Shown: positions 1-11,786, numbered from the stretch's first letter. The stretch: 64,000 nt of DNA from Gerris lacustris (GCA_951217055.1 OX578281.1:17027344-17091343); one strand, 5' to 3'. The notes: generated by a model not told the origin, from the sequence alone. Made by a program: numbers and translations.

Positions 1-857
1 TTTTCTTTTTTCCCCCCTTTTCTCTTTAATCATTTTTGCATGTTATGATTAGCGACTAGGTGGAGATAAGGAGTGCTCTAGCTCGAGGTTTAATTTATCC
101 GCTTAAAGCACGCGAACTAACCCGGTAATCTCGACTTCTACACGCGGAAACACTACTTAGCCAAACTAAGTAAAGAATTTACTCAACGGAAACGTTGCAT
201 TTAATCCCGATAACTAAATGGAAAAGGAAGCCTTCTTCAGACTTTTATTTATCCCTCGTTTTATACTATTTATAATTACTAATCGGATTGTTTTTATTTA
301 TATACATTTTTTTAAAAGTATTTTTTATTGTTTATACTTAACTCGAAAACAATATTTTCAAATTATTTTTTGAAAAAAATTATTATTACTTCAACAAGAA
401 ACAAAAAAAACAACGTAAAAGCTTAGTCTTTATGTATGATATATGCAAATTTAATGTTTAAATTTTAAGTGTAGCGTATATAGTTAACGTATGTTCTACT
501 TGAACTTACTACAATACCAAAAGATTTATTGTGAGGTTTCACGCTTTTGAAATGTAATGTATTGAAATAAAAATCCAACGGGTTTTGTATGATTTATTTA
601 CTTTACTCCTGACTGGTTTATATATTATATTGTTAAGTATTTAAATATGTAATATTAGGTGTACAGGTATATACTCGTATATTTATTTATATATAACGTG
701 TCGAAGGACTTTTTTAAGTTTCTATTATTATGATAACAGTAGTAATAATAATAATAATAATAACGTTTACTCTAGTAAAAGAATGAGCTTGTGAGTGAAG
801 TTAAGTCTTATGAGAAATAGCTAATTCTATTAACTTTTGTGTAGCACTAATGATGCC
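1..857. other. AT-rich non-coding DNA
   Basis: No supported gene. Low-complexity AT-rich sequence with a short (TAA)n run near 741-764. Confidence 0.6.
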
Positions 858-860
858 TTA

Positions 861-1255
861 AGCCGGGCTTACACGGGTAGAGTAAACAGGAGAGTAGAGT
901 AGCGAGTAGAGTTTACTTTACTTCCTACTCTACCAATTTTGATTTTGGAGCGTTTTCACATAAGCTAGTAGAAAGTTTAGTAAAAATGCAAAAACGGTTG
1001 CACAACAATGTATAAACTGAAACTAAACTCTACTTGCTATTGAAAATGTTTACACGGGTAGAGTGACGAAGCTAGTTGAGTGGGAGCTGTGGAGGGGGAA
1101 GTAGAGTAGAGTCCACTTTACTGCATGCGGTATAGTACTCTACTCTACTCTACTAGCTACTCTACTCGCCACTCTACTCTACGGAGCGTTTTTTCGGGTT
1201 TCTACGGGTAGAGTTACTCTACTCTCCTGTTTACTCTACCCGTGTAAACCCGGCT
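861..1255. mobile_element. MITE with long TIRs and TTA target duplication
   Basis: The ends are inverted copies: 861 reads AGCCGGGCTTACACGGGTAG and the reverse complement of the end reads AGCCGGGTTTACACGGGTAG. Similarity continues through a GTAAACAGGAGAGTAGAGTA stretch for about 45 bp. Flanking TTA is present on both sides (858-860 and 1256-1258). The interior is built from short GTAGAG/TACTCT words in both orientations, so most of the element can fold. There is no transposase. A 3-bp TTA duplication is the usual target of PIF/Harbinger elements; TTAA with a piggyBac-type element is a weaker alternative because the outer base does not match on both sides. Confidence 0.8.
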
Positions 1256-1258
1256 TTA

Positions 1259-1690
1259 AAGGTTGAATACAGAATATAGGTTTTTTGTGGTTTTTTTACC
1301 TTACTATGAAGTATAATCAATCAGGTTTTATAATGTTACCTAAAAGTTGATTTTAAGCAAAAGTATACTTTATTCATTGTCTTTAATGACGCGTTAATAA
1401 TTCCAAGTGAGCCTTGAAATTAATATTTTATTAAGTAGTAATCTAAAATGAATCAAATCTTTTTTTTTATTCCCTTAAAGAAATGTAAAGTGTACTCAAA
1501 ACTAAAGAGAACCCACTTTTTTTTATAATTAAATTTCAATTAAGTTGAATTATGTAATACTCCTTATTATTTAAAGACCACTTTTCTGTATTAAAGGTAG
1601 AAAGGACTGACTGAACAAGGTGTAATTACAGTCAAGGAGGGAAAAGGAAAAAAGAAACGAAGAAGTATTATGCATAATAATTTCGGTTGG
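1259..1690. other. AT-rich non-coding DNA
   Basis: Nothing recognised. Confidence 0.5.
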
Positions 1691-1699
1691 ATATATTTA

Positions 1700-1990
1700 A
1701 TAATTCATTTTCAGAAGAGGTTGGCTAGAAGGGGTGGAAGTTGCTTTTGGCCCCGAAAAAACGAGACCGAGAGTGCTTAATGAGGGCCCACTTATTACAC
1801 AGAGGTGCTTGAGCTCGAGTATCCAAGCCCCATTTATATTGATAATATTAAAGGCATGAGGAAGGGAAAAAGTCTCTCGAGTGTTTGCTGATGACACCAC
1901 TCTTACATTTCTCTAGACCGGAGCCAAGAGAAACATCATTAGCAGCCATCAGAGCAACAAGTTCAACTTGCCTTAACAACTTCTCATAAT
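1700..1990 (+). pseudogene. Probable LINE reverse transcriptase remnant
   Basis: At 1881-1916 the plus strand reads VFADDTTLTFL followed by a stop. This is the form of the catalytic motif C region (F/Y-A-D-D) of non-LTR retrotransposon reverse transcriptases. The preceding sequence in the same frame has the hydrophobic character of the strand before that motif but contains a stop. No other RT block is secure, so this is at most a badly decayed fragment. It could be coincidence, although FADDTTL is a very typical LINE string. Confidence 0.35.
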
Positions 1991-2940
1991 ATACATTGTA
2001 CCGACCTTTTGTGCCTTCAAAACCTCATTCTTCAGATACACTTTATCTTGACAACTTAATAACTCAAACACGACAACATAAACTTTGCTTGAGAGCAGTT
2101 CATGTGTGGCTATTTAAAAGCTTATGACCTCAAGAGGGACTTGAAGAACCGAATAGATATTGCAAATTTAATCGTTTGTTTAAGATCATCAAATCCAATA
2201 TACTAGTAGAGTGTTCCAGATCGTTAGATGGTCTCTAATTTTACTACACTATTCCTAAATGTTTCGTGACTATATTTTCAATTTTATCTTGAAACACTCC
2301 AGACTAGTTGCTAAATAAACCAGTTTGGATTTACGTGGAGAGACAATTTTTGTTATTCCTTTACTCCAGACTAGGTTTTATTGAGACCAGAGGTTACGTA
2401 GGTTCTAGGCTGTTGCAAAGAATAAGTTCTAAATAAATACTTGTTCTTATGAGCTTTAATACAATAATGAAAATAAATTTAATTGTCCTTATGTACAAGA
2501 GTACCAGTCATACCGTTGGTCCTTCCTGGTTGATGGATCGTTATCCTAGAAGATGCCGGATCGTGGAAGGTACACTATCGTAAATTCGTTATTACTTTGG
2601 TAGAGCTCACGAAAACTTAGACCCATTTCCGATGTGGTTTTAATTATATCCGCACTTACGGAATTGGTCACTTAACCTTAGTAACTGTCCTTTAACTCCA
2701 CCTTGTGGAAGGAGTTGCCTACCTTATCTAGATTCTGGAGCATGCGCATTTGTTCCGTTTACTACGGCGTTCGGGCTCTTCATCTTTATGCCTACATCAC
2801 TATACCGTTACAATCTATCAAAAGCCTGCCTATGATTTTAGCTTATTGGTTCCAAGAAGAAGGAATGAAAAAGTAAATAAATTTTGATAAGAACAAGAAT
2901 TTGCAATGAACAAGATTATAAAAATAAAATGGCAGATAAA
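1991..2940. other. Non-coding DNA, no recognised feature
   Basis: The part at 2515-2830 is less AT-rich than its surroundings but has no intact reading frame. It may be an old transposon fragment. Confidence 0.4.
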
Positions 2941-2944
2941 TGCA

Positions 2945-3016
2945 TCCTGCCGTCAGGGACCTAACCACAGATCCCACTACTTTTACCACAATATGTAACC
3001 ACTGAGCTAGGATGAC
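2945..3016 (-). mobile_element. tRNA-derived SINE or tRNA pseudogene
   Basis: On the minus strand the sequence has an exact RNA polymerase III A box, TAGCTCAGTGG (consensus TRGYNNARNNG). About 35 nt later comes a B-box-like GGTTAGGTCCC. Short outer complements TCCT/AGGA could form an acceptor stem. A related sequence lies at 38475-38540 in the same orientation, so this is a dispersed family rather than a unique tRNA gene. Confidence 0.55.
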
Positions 3017-4435
3017 GTAGGGATTATAATTGTTAACGATTTAAATTTTTAGAGGTGGGGGCCATTAATTTCTACTTGCTTAGTGTTTCTTAACAACTAA
3101 AATTCAATTTACTCGTTGACACAGTAGTAGTTTGCCTTATTTGGTGTACTGGGCCATGTATTTTATTATTATTATTTTTATTTTTATTTTTATTTTTTTT
3201 ATGAATATACTATACAATACATTTATTTCTAGTATAAGGCATCCATTGGTGATGCCATCATTTTTATTTTGAATAAAATGCCACAAGTACAATTGAAATG
3301 AATAATTTGGTATTGTGTTATATTTATAAATTACTTTTGAGTATATAATAGAAGATGTGTAATGTATTATATGAAGGTTTGAACAATAATAGTTTTATAA
3401 ATATATCCCATGATAAGATTAGTTATTGGGTCTGTTGCATTGTTGGGATTTGAAACATGATTATTGATGGTTTGACGTCAGAGGATATATTATAACCGAG
3501 GAAATAACATATATATATAGAGTGTGGGCGGGGTGTTGGGTGTTATGTTTGCCGGTGGCTTTATGTAGCGCGTGCCTTACTCTTTATTAATATTCCTAAA
3601 GCCGGTGGAGGGGTTTGGTGGGTATAACTCTACCAAACTCTGAACTACGTGACGGCGGCAGTAGTCAGAGGACTAACCCTTGAGCCCGGGGGCTTGGTGC
3701 TTCGAGGGAGCAACCCTGTCCCGTCCTCGTAATGTTTTCTCACGGATCAAACCAGGCTTGGCCCGACTCCTACCCGCCGCCTCCCTCTTCATAAACCTTT
3801 GGAAATTGGAAAACGATTCTCTTCTTAGTTTTTGAGAGGTTGGAACTGGAGGGATGAAGTTACAAAATCCAATCGATGGCTTTTCAGTACCGATTCTTCA
3901 CAACAATAAGATTTGTCGATTTTTTTATTCTCTAGTTTAATTTTTTCCCTGATCCTTTCTTTATTCTTTCTAAAAAAAAGTAAGGGAGCGAAGTACGTTC
4001 CTTGAGAAAATAATAAGAAAAAATTTGTTTTTCATAAAGCCTATCCGTTGTTAGACCAAACATTCCTTTACTTATACCCCTTGACCTCTTCTACAAACTC
4101 TTCTTAAATGAAAAATAAAACTTTCTGCCTGTTTTTAAGATGGTATTCAATATTTTCAACTAGAATTAATGAGTTGGACTTAGCTTAAAGCGAATAAGAT
4201 GTTACACCAAAAATAGTCAGTCATTCATTGATACATTATTCACTAGATAATCCTGTGAGACACTGTTACTACCGGAAGACCTAGAGCGCTTCCGAGGTGG
4301 GGAATGATGACCCCCTACTTTGGAATTTTACGAACTTTGACGAATCAACTAGTTCGATAAGCGATTATATAAATTATGAATCAATTAATGAATGTTTCGT
4401 CAATAAAATTAAAACAAGAAATTGACAATTAACTT
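3017..4435. other. Non-coding DNA with a GC-rich island
   Basis: A TTTTA/TTA-rich simple tract lies at 3160-3200. The stretch 3640-3790 is markedly GC-rich for this window, but no frame looks coding and it has no obvious repeat partner here. No other feature seen. Confidence 0.45.
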
Positions 4436-4436
4436 G

Positions 4437-4610
4437 GTGCGTAGGCTTCCGCGGTTAGATTCATCATGAACAGCTTGGTTTTCCGGTGAAATAAGCTTCT
4501 CGAAGGGGTTGAAGTCCGACGTTTCGCTTCCACTACAGGAAGCATCTTCAGGGGTGAGGTGCATCGTGATGTTGACTCGAAGCAAACACAAGATACACAG
4601 ACGACTGGAG
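4437..4610 (-). mobile_element. Penelope-like element end fragment with stem-loop motif
   Basis: The minus strand contains CCTGAAGATGCTTCC, a short loop, then GGAAGCGAAACGTC. This is the stem-loop (…GAAGATG-stem-loop-stem-GAAACGT) found near the ends of Penelope-like elements and resembling a hammerhead core. The sequence after it (GGACTTCAACCCC … TTTCACCGGAAAACCAAGCT) recurs at 25938-26035 on the plus strand, showing a dispersed family. A 60-residue open frame across it is a by-product and not a gene. Confidence 0.55.
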
Positions 4611-5515
4611 AGAAGAACGGCTCATTTATACTGGATTCCTAGACCGTAGATTGTACCTAGTTTTCCGGGAGTGCCTTTACTCGGGGTAATCCTTTGTCGG
4701 GATGACAATTAGATCATATCAGAAAATGTCATATGTCATTAATTATAATTATTTTGCCTCCAATAGTTACATTCTAGAAAGCTTTGATAAATTCATTACA
4801 TTAAGATATTCTGATATAGGACCTTTTCTGGTTCTGAAGGTTGTGGATAGAAGTGGAACATCATAATGGAAATTTTGATTGAAATTTGATCAACAAGGGT
4901 TTTGCTATCTTTTTTAAAACGCTTTTAACTCAATTTATTTTCCAGTTATTGGATTATTGGAACATACCATAAAAATGATCTTGAAGATGAAAAAAAAATC
5001 GTGTCGAATGTTATTTTAAGAATAAAACACGTATATTTTCTTGGCCCGACCAATTCTCTCACCCCTCAATCACTAATCCTCTTAAATTGGAAATATATCC
5101 TCCTATTCTTGAGAAGTGCCACTGGTTGAGTGTTGTAATCCATTTCATTATTTCTGTTCATCTATGTACACAAGAGATTTATTTTTTAAATCATATTCTA
5201 ACTAATCAATGTAAACATCGTAATACTACTGTACCTACATCGAAATTGGATATTCTACTGCAGAACTTAGAACTTATATCACCTTAAGCCTTTAGCAATC
5301 AAAAACCTAAACCCTAAAAACTGCCAAACATTTCTTCTGTAAAAATAATATATAGTTTATATTTATAGCCATTCTTTCATCTATAATTTTATATTTTTTA
5401 AAAAAATTACTTACTTAAAAAAAAAGGTTTATTTTTTTAAAAAAATGATTAAGAATTAAAATTAATTAATTAAAAAATGGTTCATTCATTCTTTAATGAA
5501 TAAAAAATTAAATTT
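4611..5515. other. AT-rich non-coding DNA
   Basis: No supported gene. Homopolymer-rich A/T tracts lie at 5390-5520. Confidence 0.5.
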
Positions 5516-5516
5516 T

Positions 5517-6290
5517 ACTATTTTTTTTGGTGTCTTCATGGATTTTATTAAATAAGAAAAGCTAACACATTTGCTTTGTTTTTTTTACAAGATTTTATTT
5601 AACTTGAAATGTTTGTATGCACGTATTTGTTTGTATGTTTGGGTCAAATCTTGCAACTGAATTTTAAAGTAGTTATCCTCAACCGATTGAATTGAAAGTT
5701 TGCTCACATGTTTAGTTTAGATGACAATGCATGTTTAGCAAAGTGACGTCATTCTAAATCTAATATGGCGGACAGCCCAAGCTGGTAGACTAGTTATTTT
5801 TTTTAGAGCGCCCATGATATGAGTATCAAATGAAAGGGTTTGCCGAGAAGATTACGAAAAATAAAATGACTTCACTCTAATATATTTATTTGGTAATATT
5901 TCATCTTAATTAATAAATAAATATAATAAATTAATAGTAAAAAAACATTTTTAAAAACAAGCTTATATTCGTATTCTTCTCAGAAAACCCTTTTATTGGA
6001 TACCCATATCATAGGTGTGCTTAAAAAATAACTAGTCCGTCATCCTGGGGTGTCCATCATATTAGATTTAGAATATCGTCACTTAGCTAACTATGCATTG
6101 TCATCCAAACTAAAACTGTATGCAAATGTTTCAATTCAATCAGTTGAGGATAACTGCTTTAAAATTCAATAGCGAGATTGGACCCGAACATACAAACATT
6201 GCAAGTTAAATAAAAGCTTGTAAAAAGCAAATCATAAGTGTTAGCTTTTTTTTATTTAATAAAACCCCTGAAGACACCAAAGAAAATAGT
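5517..6290. repeat. Large foldback (inverted repeat) element
   Basis: Two arms of about 340-380 bp face each other around an AT-rich centre (about 5885-5955). The left arm begins near TTTGGTGTCTTCATGG and the right arm ends with the complement CTGAAGACACCAAAG. Matching landmarks run inward, such as CAGTTGAGGATAACTGC-like sequence, GACAATGCAT and GGCGGACAGCC/GGGTGTCC. Divergence is moderate, with scattered substitutions. No coding capacity. Consistent with a non-autonomous foldback transposon. Confidence 0.8.
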
Positions 6291-6667
6291 ATATAGTTAT
6301 ATTAAAGGGGACAATACACAAAAAATGAGGGGAAAATAAATTAAAATTAAAATAACCTAAAATTAAAAAAAAAAAAAAAAATTGTTGCTTTTATTTTATT
6401 AAGTAAAGAAACTCTCTCCTCGTGAAACAATTTTTCTCTATTTATCAAACGCTATCATCAGAGCATGGTGTGGATGAATTAGAGCTACATTAATAAAATA
6501 ATATAAAGGGGTAAGAATATATATTAAGGACCAATGTAAGACTCAATAATCGGCGCTGATGATGCCCTAAAGACTAAAAACATCTTTAGTATAATATAAC
6601 AACTTTATTATTTGAGTCCATTAAAATATTCTAGATTTTTTAACTTACTCATGTACGTAGTAGGTAT
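6291..6667. other. AT-rich non-coding DNA
   Basis: A poly(A) run lies at about 6364-6380. Nothing else recognised. Confidence 0.5.
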
Positions 6668-7150
6668 ATATTAAGAGAGAGTGTTGGTATGACGCGTAAA
6701 TTCGATTTTGAGATTTTAATGGATTTACAGAGTCAAAAAAATTGGTTTTCTTTTTATAAATGTCTGTCTACCGACTGTGGTCGGCACTGTGCACAAGCGT
6801 AGTAAACTTCTGGGCCGAATCGATAAAATTTTGGTATACATGTTCAAAAATATAATTTCCTCAAGAACTCCAAAAACTTAAAATGTGATAAAAGAAATAT
6901 TTCTCGAAAACTGGCTCGACGATTTTAATTAAAGCATGTAGCCAAAAAAGCGAATCTAATAATATAAGTCGTTTTCCCGGGAAAAATCTAGTTCCTGATA
7001 AAATAGCTCTAAATACGGACTTTGAGATGCTGGGGAGGAATTTCTGTTGTGGGAAATTTTGATATAATTTTCAATATTAATTACATTTAACGACGAAAAC
7101 TCTATAAACAACTAAGACTAAATATGTCTGTACTCGCATATGAGAAAGAT
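6668..7150 (+). repeat. Dispersed repeat family A, copy 1
   Basis: Shares an ordered series of blocks with 44392-44905 and 60683-61245: AAATTCGATTTTGAG, ATGTCTGTC, CCGATTTTGACGAAATTT-like text, GTTTTCCCGGGAAAA, ATCTAGTTCCTGA and a final ATATGAGAAAG. This copy is diverged. No reading frame. Probably a non-autonomous transposon with short TIRs, best seen in the third copy. Confidence 0.7.
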
Positions 7151-7347
7151 TTCCTCATGAGCATGCGTATGGGACAAATATTTTTTTATCATTAATTCAT
7201 TGAATTGTTTAAAGCATAATTATACATAAGTGTCCTAGATACTATACAATTTCTTTATGAATTTTTAAATCCCGCTTCATTTAAGAAAGTTTGCTGTAAT
7301 CGTTTTAGCATAATTACATTTTAACGGTTACTGATGTCACTAACAAC

Positions 7348-7407
7348 AATCAAAGCTTTCGATCAGGGAACGTCAGGGTTGACGTTCTCTGATCGAAAGC
7401 TTTGATT
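7348..7407. repeat. 60-bp near-perfect hairpin
   Basis: 28-bp arms with one mismatch around a 4-nt loop (GGGT, 7376-7379). The arm sequence begins AATCAAAGCTTTCGATCAGG and its complement ends CGAAAGCTTTGATT. It stands alone in AT-rich DNA. It could be a tiny palindromic MITE or a hairpin RNA. Confidence 0.85.
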
Positions 7408-8369
7408 ATTAATTATTCACATGTGTGTAACACATATTTTTAGATTTAACATTGATTAATTGATTGAGTAATGATTTAAAAAGAATATTTTTAACTATAG
7501 TTATAAAGATTATGCTTAATTTCGAAAAAGGAGGATGTAATAGAAGGTGATATAGAATCACTTGGTATTATTCAGAGAGTTTTAATCTTAATATATGATG
7601 ATACTATGTATATTGGTTTTACACTAATAAGGCTAGTTTAATGTAAACATAGTTTGGTTAAGCCTTAGGGGTAAACAGGGTAGGCTTATTTCTCACTTAT
7701 AAGCTTAAAGCACATTACAACGGGATTAAGTCCCGCAGGGAGTTTAGTAAAGGAAGGGGACGATTTGATCGGAGCTTCCCCATTCGAAATTTCATGCCTC
7801 CTCTTTTCCCATCCTTCAGATTAAACCATTATTCATAAAAAGTTTCATTACACTGCTAGCTGGCATTCAGCCCGAAATTACTCTTTAATGATTATTTTTT
7901 TTCCATTTTGCTTTCTCTATTGACACTGCGGCATGCCGTCTGAATAGTATAAAAAAATCCATAATTCATTTTATCTATTATAACACAGGGCTTTTAAAAT
8001 CCCGTGACTAGTTTGTATATACAGTGACAGTTCCTATTTTCTATTATAAAACTATTTTGCATGTATATATAATCTAGAAATAAATAATAAACAATGTCTT
8101 TTAGTAATAATATTCTTTATAATTTATTCATAATATAATATCTAGTTGGGTTGGCGTGTATTCCTAACCATATTTATAATGTAATTTGTTTATAAATTAT
8201 ACTCTAAGTAGATTGCTTTGACTGAGGTATTATATTGAACATTATCAATAATAAAAAGAATTAATCATTATTTTAAATATAATAAAATGGTAACACAACG
8301 TTAATCCTTTTGCTTTATAATAAGTTTAGGCGAAGCTTTAATTCAGACAAGAGACTATTTACGGTTTAT
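7408..8369. other. AT-rich non-coding DNA
   Basis: Nothing recognised. Confidence 0.5.
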
Positions 8370-9131
8370 TAATTGAAGGGAGCGTAAGCGAGCTTCTTAC
8401 ATTCAACGAAATATGCATCTTGTCTGTCTGTCTGTCAGTAACGTTTACGCGTGTGACGATAACTTGAGTGAAAGTTGACCGATTTAGTTGAAATTTGGTA
8501 TACATGATCTTCTTACTAATACTCAGGCTAAGTTCGTTGGACAGCGTGATCCGTCCAAGAGTTCGCGCGCAATGCTCGCGTAAACGTGAGCTTCAAATTT
8601 AAAATTGGAATTTCAGGACGGGAAAAAATTCTATCATCACCTACTCGATGAGACGAACATTTTTTACAAATAACATTTTTCAGTAAATCCAACAACGACA
8701 CTGCTATGAATTAATAAAGATCGCTAAAACTATTAAAGCGGACCTAAACGTTTAAAGTAGAGAAAACAACCTTTTTACCGATATCTTACTAACTTAACGA
8801 TCTTAATAAAACTTCATGTACATCGTCTAAAGTACAATTGAAACAAGAATGTAAAATTTCAACTTGATACAAGCAGTAGTATTTGAGTAATGAAGTGATA
8901 CATTTATAATATTAGTTTAAAAGCTATTAAGGGTGGTTAAGATTCTTATAGTCGTATTGTGTGTATGTTTGTTATGAAGTAAAGCTTTGTACCGAGTACC
9001 CCCACTCTACCCCTCACTACCCTCTTCCACTTAACTTCAACTATGACATTCATCATGATTAACAAATTTCAATATTCAGTATTTTATTGCAATACGCTCG
9101 CTTCAATGATAGAGCCACGCGATGCCTAGTT
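8370..9131 (+). mobile_element. Element B, uninterrupted copy (762 bp, non-autonomous)
   Basis: Homologous over its full length to two pieces at 47297-47520 and 55237-55822, which lie on the opposite strand. It starts AATTGAAGGGAGCGTAAGCG and has an inverted partner CGCTCGCTTCAAT near 9095-9107, followed by a 25-bp tail ending GCGATGCCTAG at 9129. A short (GTCT)n tract lies at about 8422-8436. Subterminal inverted repeats, an internal simple repeat and a CTAG|T end recall Helitron/Helentron-associated short elements, but a terminal hairpin is not convincing, so the class is left open. No ORF. This copy preserves the empty site for the 7.7-kb insertion at 47521. Confidence 0.8.
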
Positions 9132-9630
9132 TTTAATCTACCCTCAATGTGGAAAGTGACTCACTTGTGCAGTTTTATGGCTGAGAGGGTAAGAAAACTG
9201 AGATTGAGATAATTTCACTATCACGGAATTCAACAGAGTATATCCTGACAGGCTTCTCCCGAAGTTGCCCGAGGTTAGCCGAGGCATGGGAATGTAGTGA
9301 GGTTTCTCGTGGTTCCTCGAATCGCTTCTCCCGACTTTGGTTCAGGGGCGGTCTTTTGGCCCCAAATCGAAAGGATAAGAGGGAGCTGCTACTTAGATGC
9401 CTTGGCCCCTCCATACGCTCGTGAAGTTGCCTTAAGTCGACCTAGGAACGAGAATGTGGAAAGGTTGCACGATATTCCTTGGTTCCTCGACTTGCCTCAC
9501 CCAACTTCGCTTTTTTTTGTCCCAAGTACGAGAAACATGGAGTTATGGCTTTAGATGCTGAATGCGATTGTTTCGCCTTTGTGGATAAGTACACTTTAGC
9601 GTGAGTGTGGAGGGGTCTTTAATTCAAAGA
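9132..9630. other. Moderately GC-rich DNA with a diverged direct duplication
   Basis: Two imperfect direct repeats: 9300-9400 and 9470-9560 both carry TGGTTCCTCGA, CCCGACTT/CCCAACTT and end in TTAGATGC. Overlapping open frames exist on both strands but look like a consequence of composition. No gene supported. Confidence 0.4.
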
Positions 9631-10070
9631 ATTTATTTTATCTACTCATGGCAGCAAAATTAAGCATTATTTAACTGTTTTAAGGCTGGAAAGTACTATT
9701 TCGCTGATGTGTCATTAATATTAAAAACTGGTAGGAAAGTAATTGAAACAGTCGGAGAAAGCACAGAGTTTACCATTGCGTGTTATGACACGCACATCTA
9801 TTTTTGTTTGTGTTTAGTTTTATTTTCATTTGTGTTATTCTCATTTAGTTTTATACTTTTTTTATTACAAAGCAATGTTATATTATTAATATGTTTACCT
9901 AAGTTTCCATTTTTTTCTAAATAGCTGAGTAGATAAAAATTGTATGCAACAAGGCAGCAAAACAAACATTTCTGCCTCGTGTATTCATAGCCTGTCCTTG
10001 CCTCTGGCTCGGAGGCTAACTTAATCACTCGTCAGTAAAATTCTATTTTGCTGCCTAGTTACAAAAATAA
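9631..10070 (-). repeat. GCAGCAAAAT-ended repeat (family E), copy 1
   Basis: Ends are imperfect inverted repeats: left ATTTATTTTATCTACTCATG then GCAGCAAAAT, right ATTTTGCTGCCTAGTTAC. The same two ends in opposite orientation bound the repeat at 21609-21868. This copy carries extra T-rich sequence at about 9783-9923. No transposase. Confidence 0.65.
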
Positions 10071-10580
10071 CTATAGTTACTCAAACCTTAAGTGGTAAGA
10101 GCATTGATGTTTAACAAAGGGTCATTAATGAGTGTCTAGGCTTTTCTTTTAATAAAAAATTACAGTTATATTTCGACCTTGATGAAATTTAGAACACTTG
10201 AACTTTAAAACAAGAAGAAGGTACCCCTTCAGGGTACCGTCAGGTACTTCACCTTGTGAATTATAAAGAAGAAAAATAGCGCCCCCCAATTTATTGTTGA
10301 AATTAATTTCTCGATTTCGCCTTGGGGAATGATTTTTCTATTTAAGTGAAGTAGCGAATTTATGTGTATAAGCCCTATGGCAGGCCTAGGCCCTTGGAAG
10401 GTAGTTGGGGCGCGGAGTTTTTCTGAACATGTATGCCAAATTGTAATCCGCTCAATAGTTTATGCTCCATTCACCGTACACACCGGTACAGAACACAGCC
10501 TACAGTCGACATTGAGACATTTTTAAAAACAACTTTTAAACGTATAAATACGGGGGCTTCAAAACGTATAAATCCATTAA
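10071..10580. other. Non-coding DNA with a SINE-tail-like segment
   Basis: A GGTACCCCTTCAGGGTACC palindrome lies at about 10219-10238. The segment 10345-10425 (TATAAGCCCTATGGCAGGCC…) resembles the tail of the SINE at 63397-63700. No gene seen. Confidence 0.4.
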
Positions 10581-10654
10581 ACTGTTATAATGGAATTTTC
10601 GCGCAATCACTTTCCTTAAGACTCCCACAACAAGACATCCCACAACTCAAACAA

Positions 10655-10801
10655 GACTCCCATACAAGATCAAACATTTTGCGCAAACATAATGTTTGCG
10701 CAAACCTGATGTCGGGCAAATTTAGGCCAAACACGTCAAACCTTAAACAGCCATACAAGGTCAAAATGTTTGCGCAAACATTTTGACCTTGTATGGGGAC
10801 C
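10655..10801. mobile_element. Small MITE with GTTTGCGCAAAC palindromes, copy 1
   Basis: Related to 63821-63971. Inverted ends CCCATACAAGATCAAACATT and (reverse complement) CCCATACAAGGTCAAAATGT, with self-complementary ATGTTTGCGCAAACAT motifs inside. The shared middle is CTGATGTCGGGCAAATTTAG. TTATAATGG at about 10584 and its complement at 10801 may mark a longer element. Confidence 0.65.
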
Positions 10802-10971
10802 ATTATAAATAAGATTATCCGATATTTTCATAATGAATTAGTTATTTTAAGAGAATCATTCTCAAAAAACAACATTGATTTAGTTTATGAGTACATTATA
10901 GTCAACATTTTATTTAGATCAACTAAAGTTGTCGGTGTCGGACCAATCTAATATATATATTAGTTTTCTTG

Positions 10972-11450
10972 ATTTTTATTGCTTCCAATTTTACCGAAGG
11001 TAACGGAAGCAATGACCGTGTGATCTTTTATATCGTTATATCTCCGACATCAAAAATTCCAAGACAGAAATCCGTTTCCGACATTAGGGAACATTTTTGG
11101 TTTCGTGTCTGTCTGTTGGTGTGTATGTTGCTCAATTTTTGCAAACCAACATATCTTAAAACTCTTTCGATTTTAATGAAATTTAGATTGTAGTGTAGAT
11201 CCTAATTAGTCCATTGTTGGACCCATATAAGTTTCAACCTTCTGCGCCTATTTGTTTGTCTTCCACATGCGCACAAACATACATTTATTTACACCTAGAG
11301 CTTCAAAAGTACTCATATGATTTTTATGAAATTTGGATGGTTTGTTAAATGTATCCTGCAGATAGCCCAGATTAATGTCAAACTCTGCGTTTTTTAAATA
11401 TCGCTAAATTAATACTTAAATTCAAGTAAAAAATCATGAGAATTTTGACA
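10972..11450 (+). repeat. Family F repeat, single arm
   Basis: Matches the left arm of the foldback at 54120-55065. Shared landmarks in order: GGTAACGGAAGC, TCTCCGACATCAAAAATTCC (ATTCCAAGACAGAAATC), CAAACCAACATATCTTAAAA, ACATACATTTATTTACACCT and GATTTTTATGAAATTT. Only one arm is present here. Confidence 0.7.
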
Positions 11451-11781
11451 GTTTAGAAAAATTCTTGGGGAAAACGAAATAAATTTGACAATAATGGGCG
11501 TTAAAAACATAAAATCATTAAAGTATACGAAATAGGACGCGAGGAAGCTATGTGCCATACTAATTAACAGAGCATTTTTATTTTGTTCAGGTTTTCATTT
11601 ATATTTTATTCACAGAATTATTTCATTTTTGTTAATCATTTCTTTTCTTTTACTTTATTTTGTATATGTACAAGACATCACTTTACATCTAAAGGGACGG
11701 AAACCTTTCTAAATTAAATTTTGTTATTTTAATTTGTATGGATTTTATACATTTTTAATCAATATTATTGCTATATCTAGT
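11451..11781. other. AT-rich insertion target of the BEL element
   Basis: No gene. Immediately left of the BEL/Pao 5-bp target duplication. Confidence 0.5.
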
Positions 11782-11786
11782 TAGAG

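Noticed and set aside
3640..3790. GC-rich island considered as an exon or structured RNA
   Set aside because: No frame with recognisable protein, no clear splice sites and no repeat partner; left as unexplained non-coding DNA.
4409..4591. 60-residue ORF MCLLRVNITMHL… as a gene
   Set aside because: It runs across the Penelope-like stem-loop and its dispersed flank.
9175..9554. Overlapping ORFs on both strands in a GC-richer area
   Set aside because: No motif; the region holds a diverged duplication and high GC removes stops on both strands.
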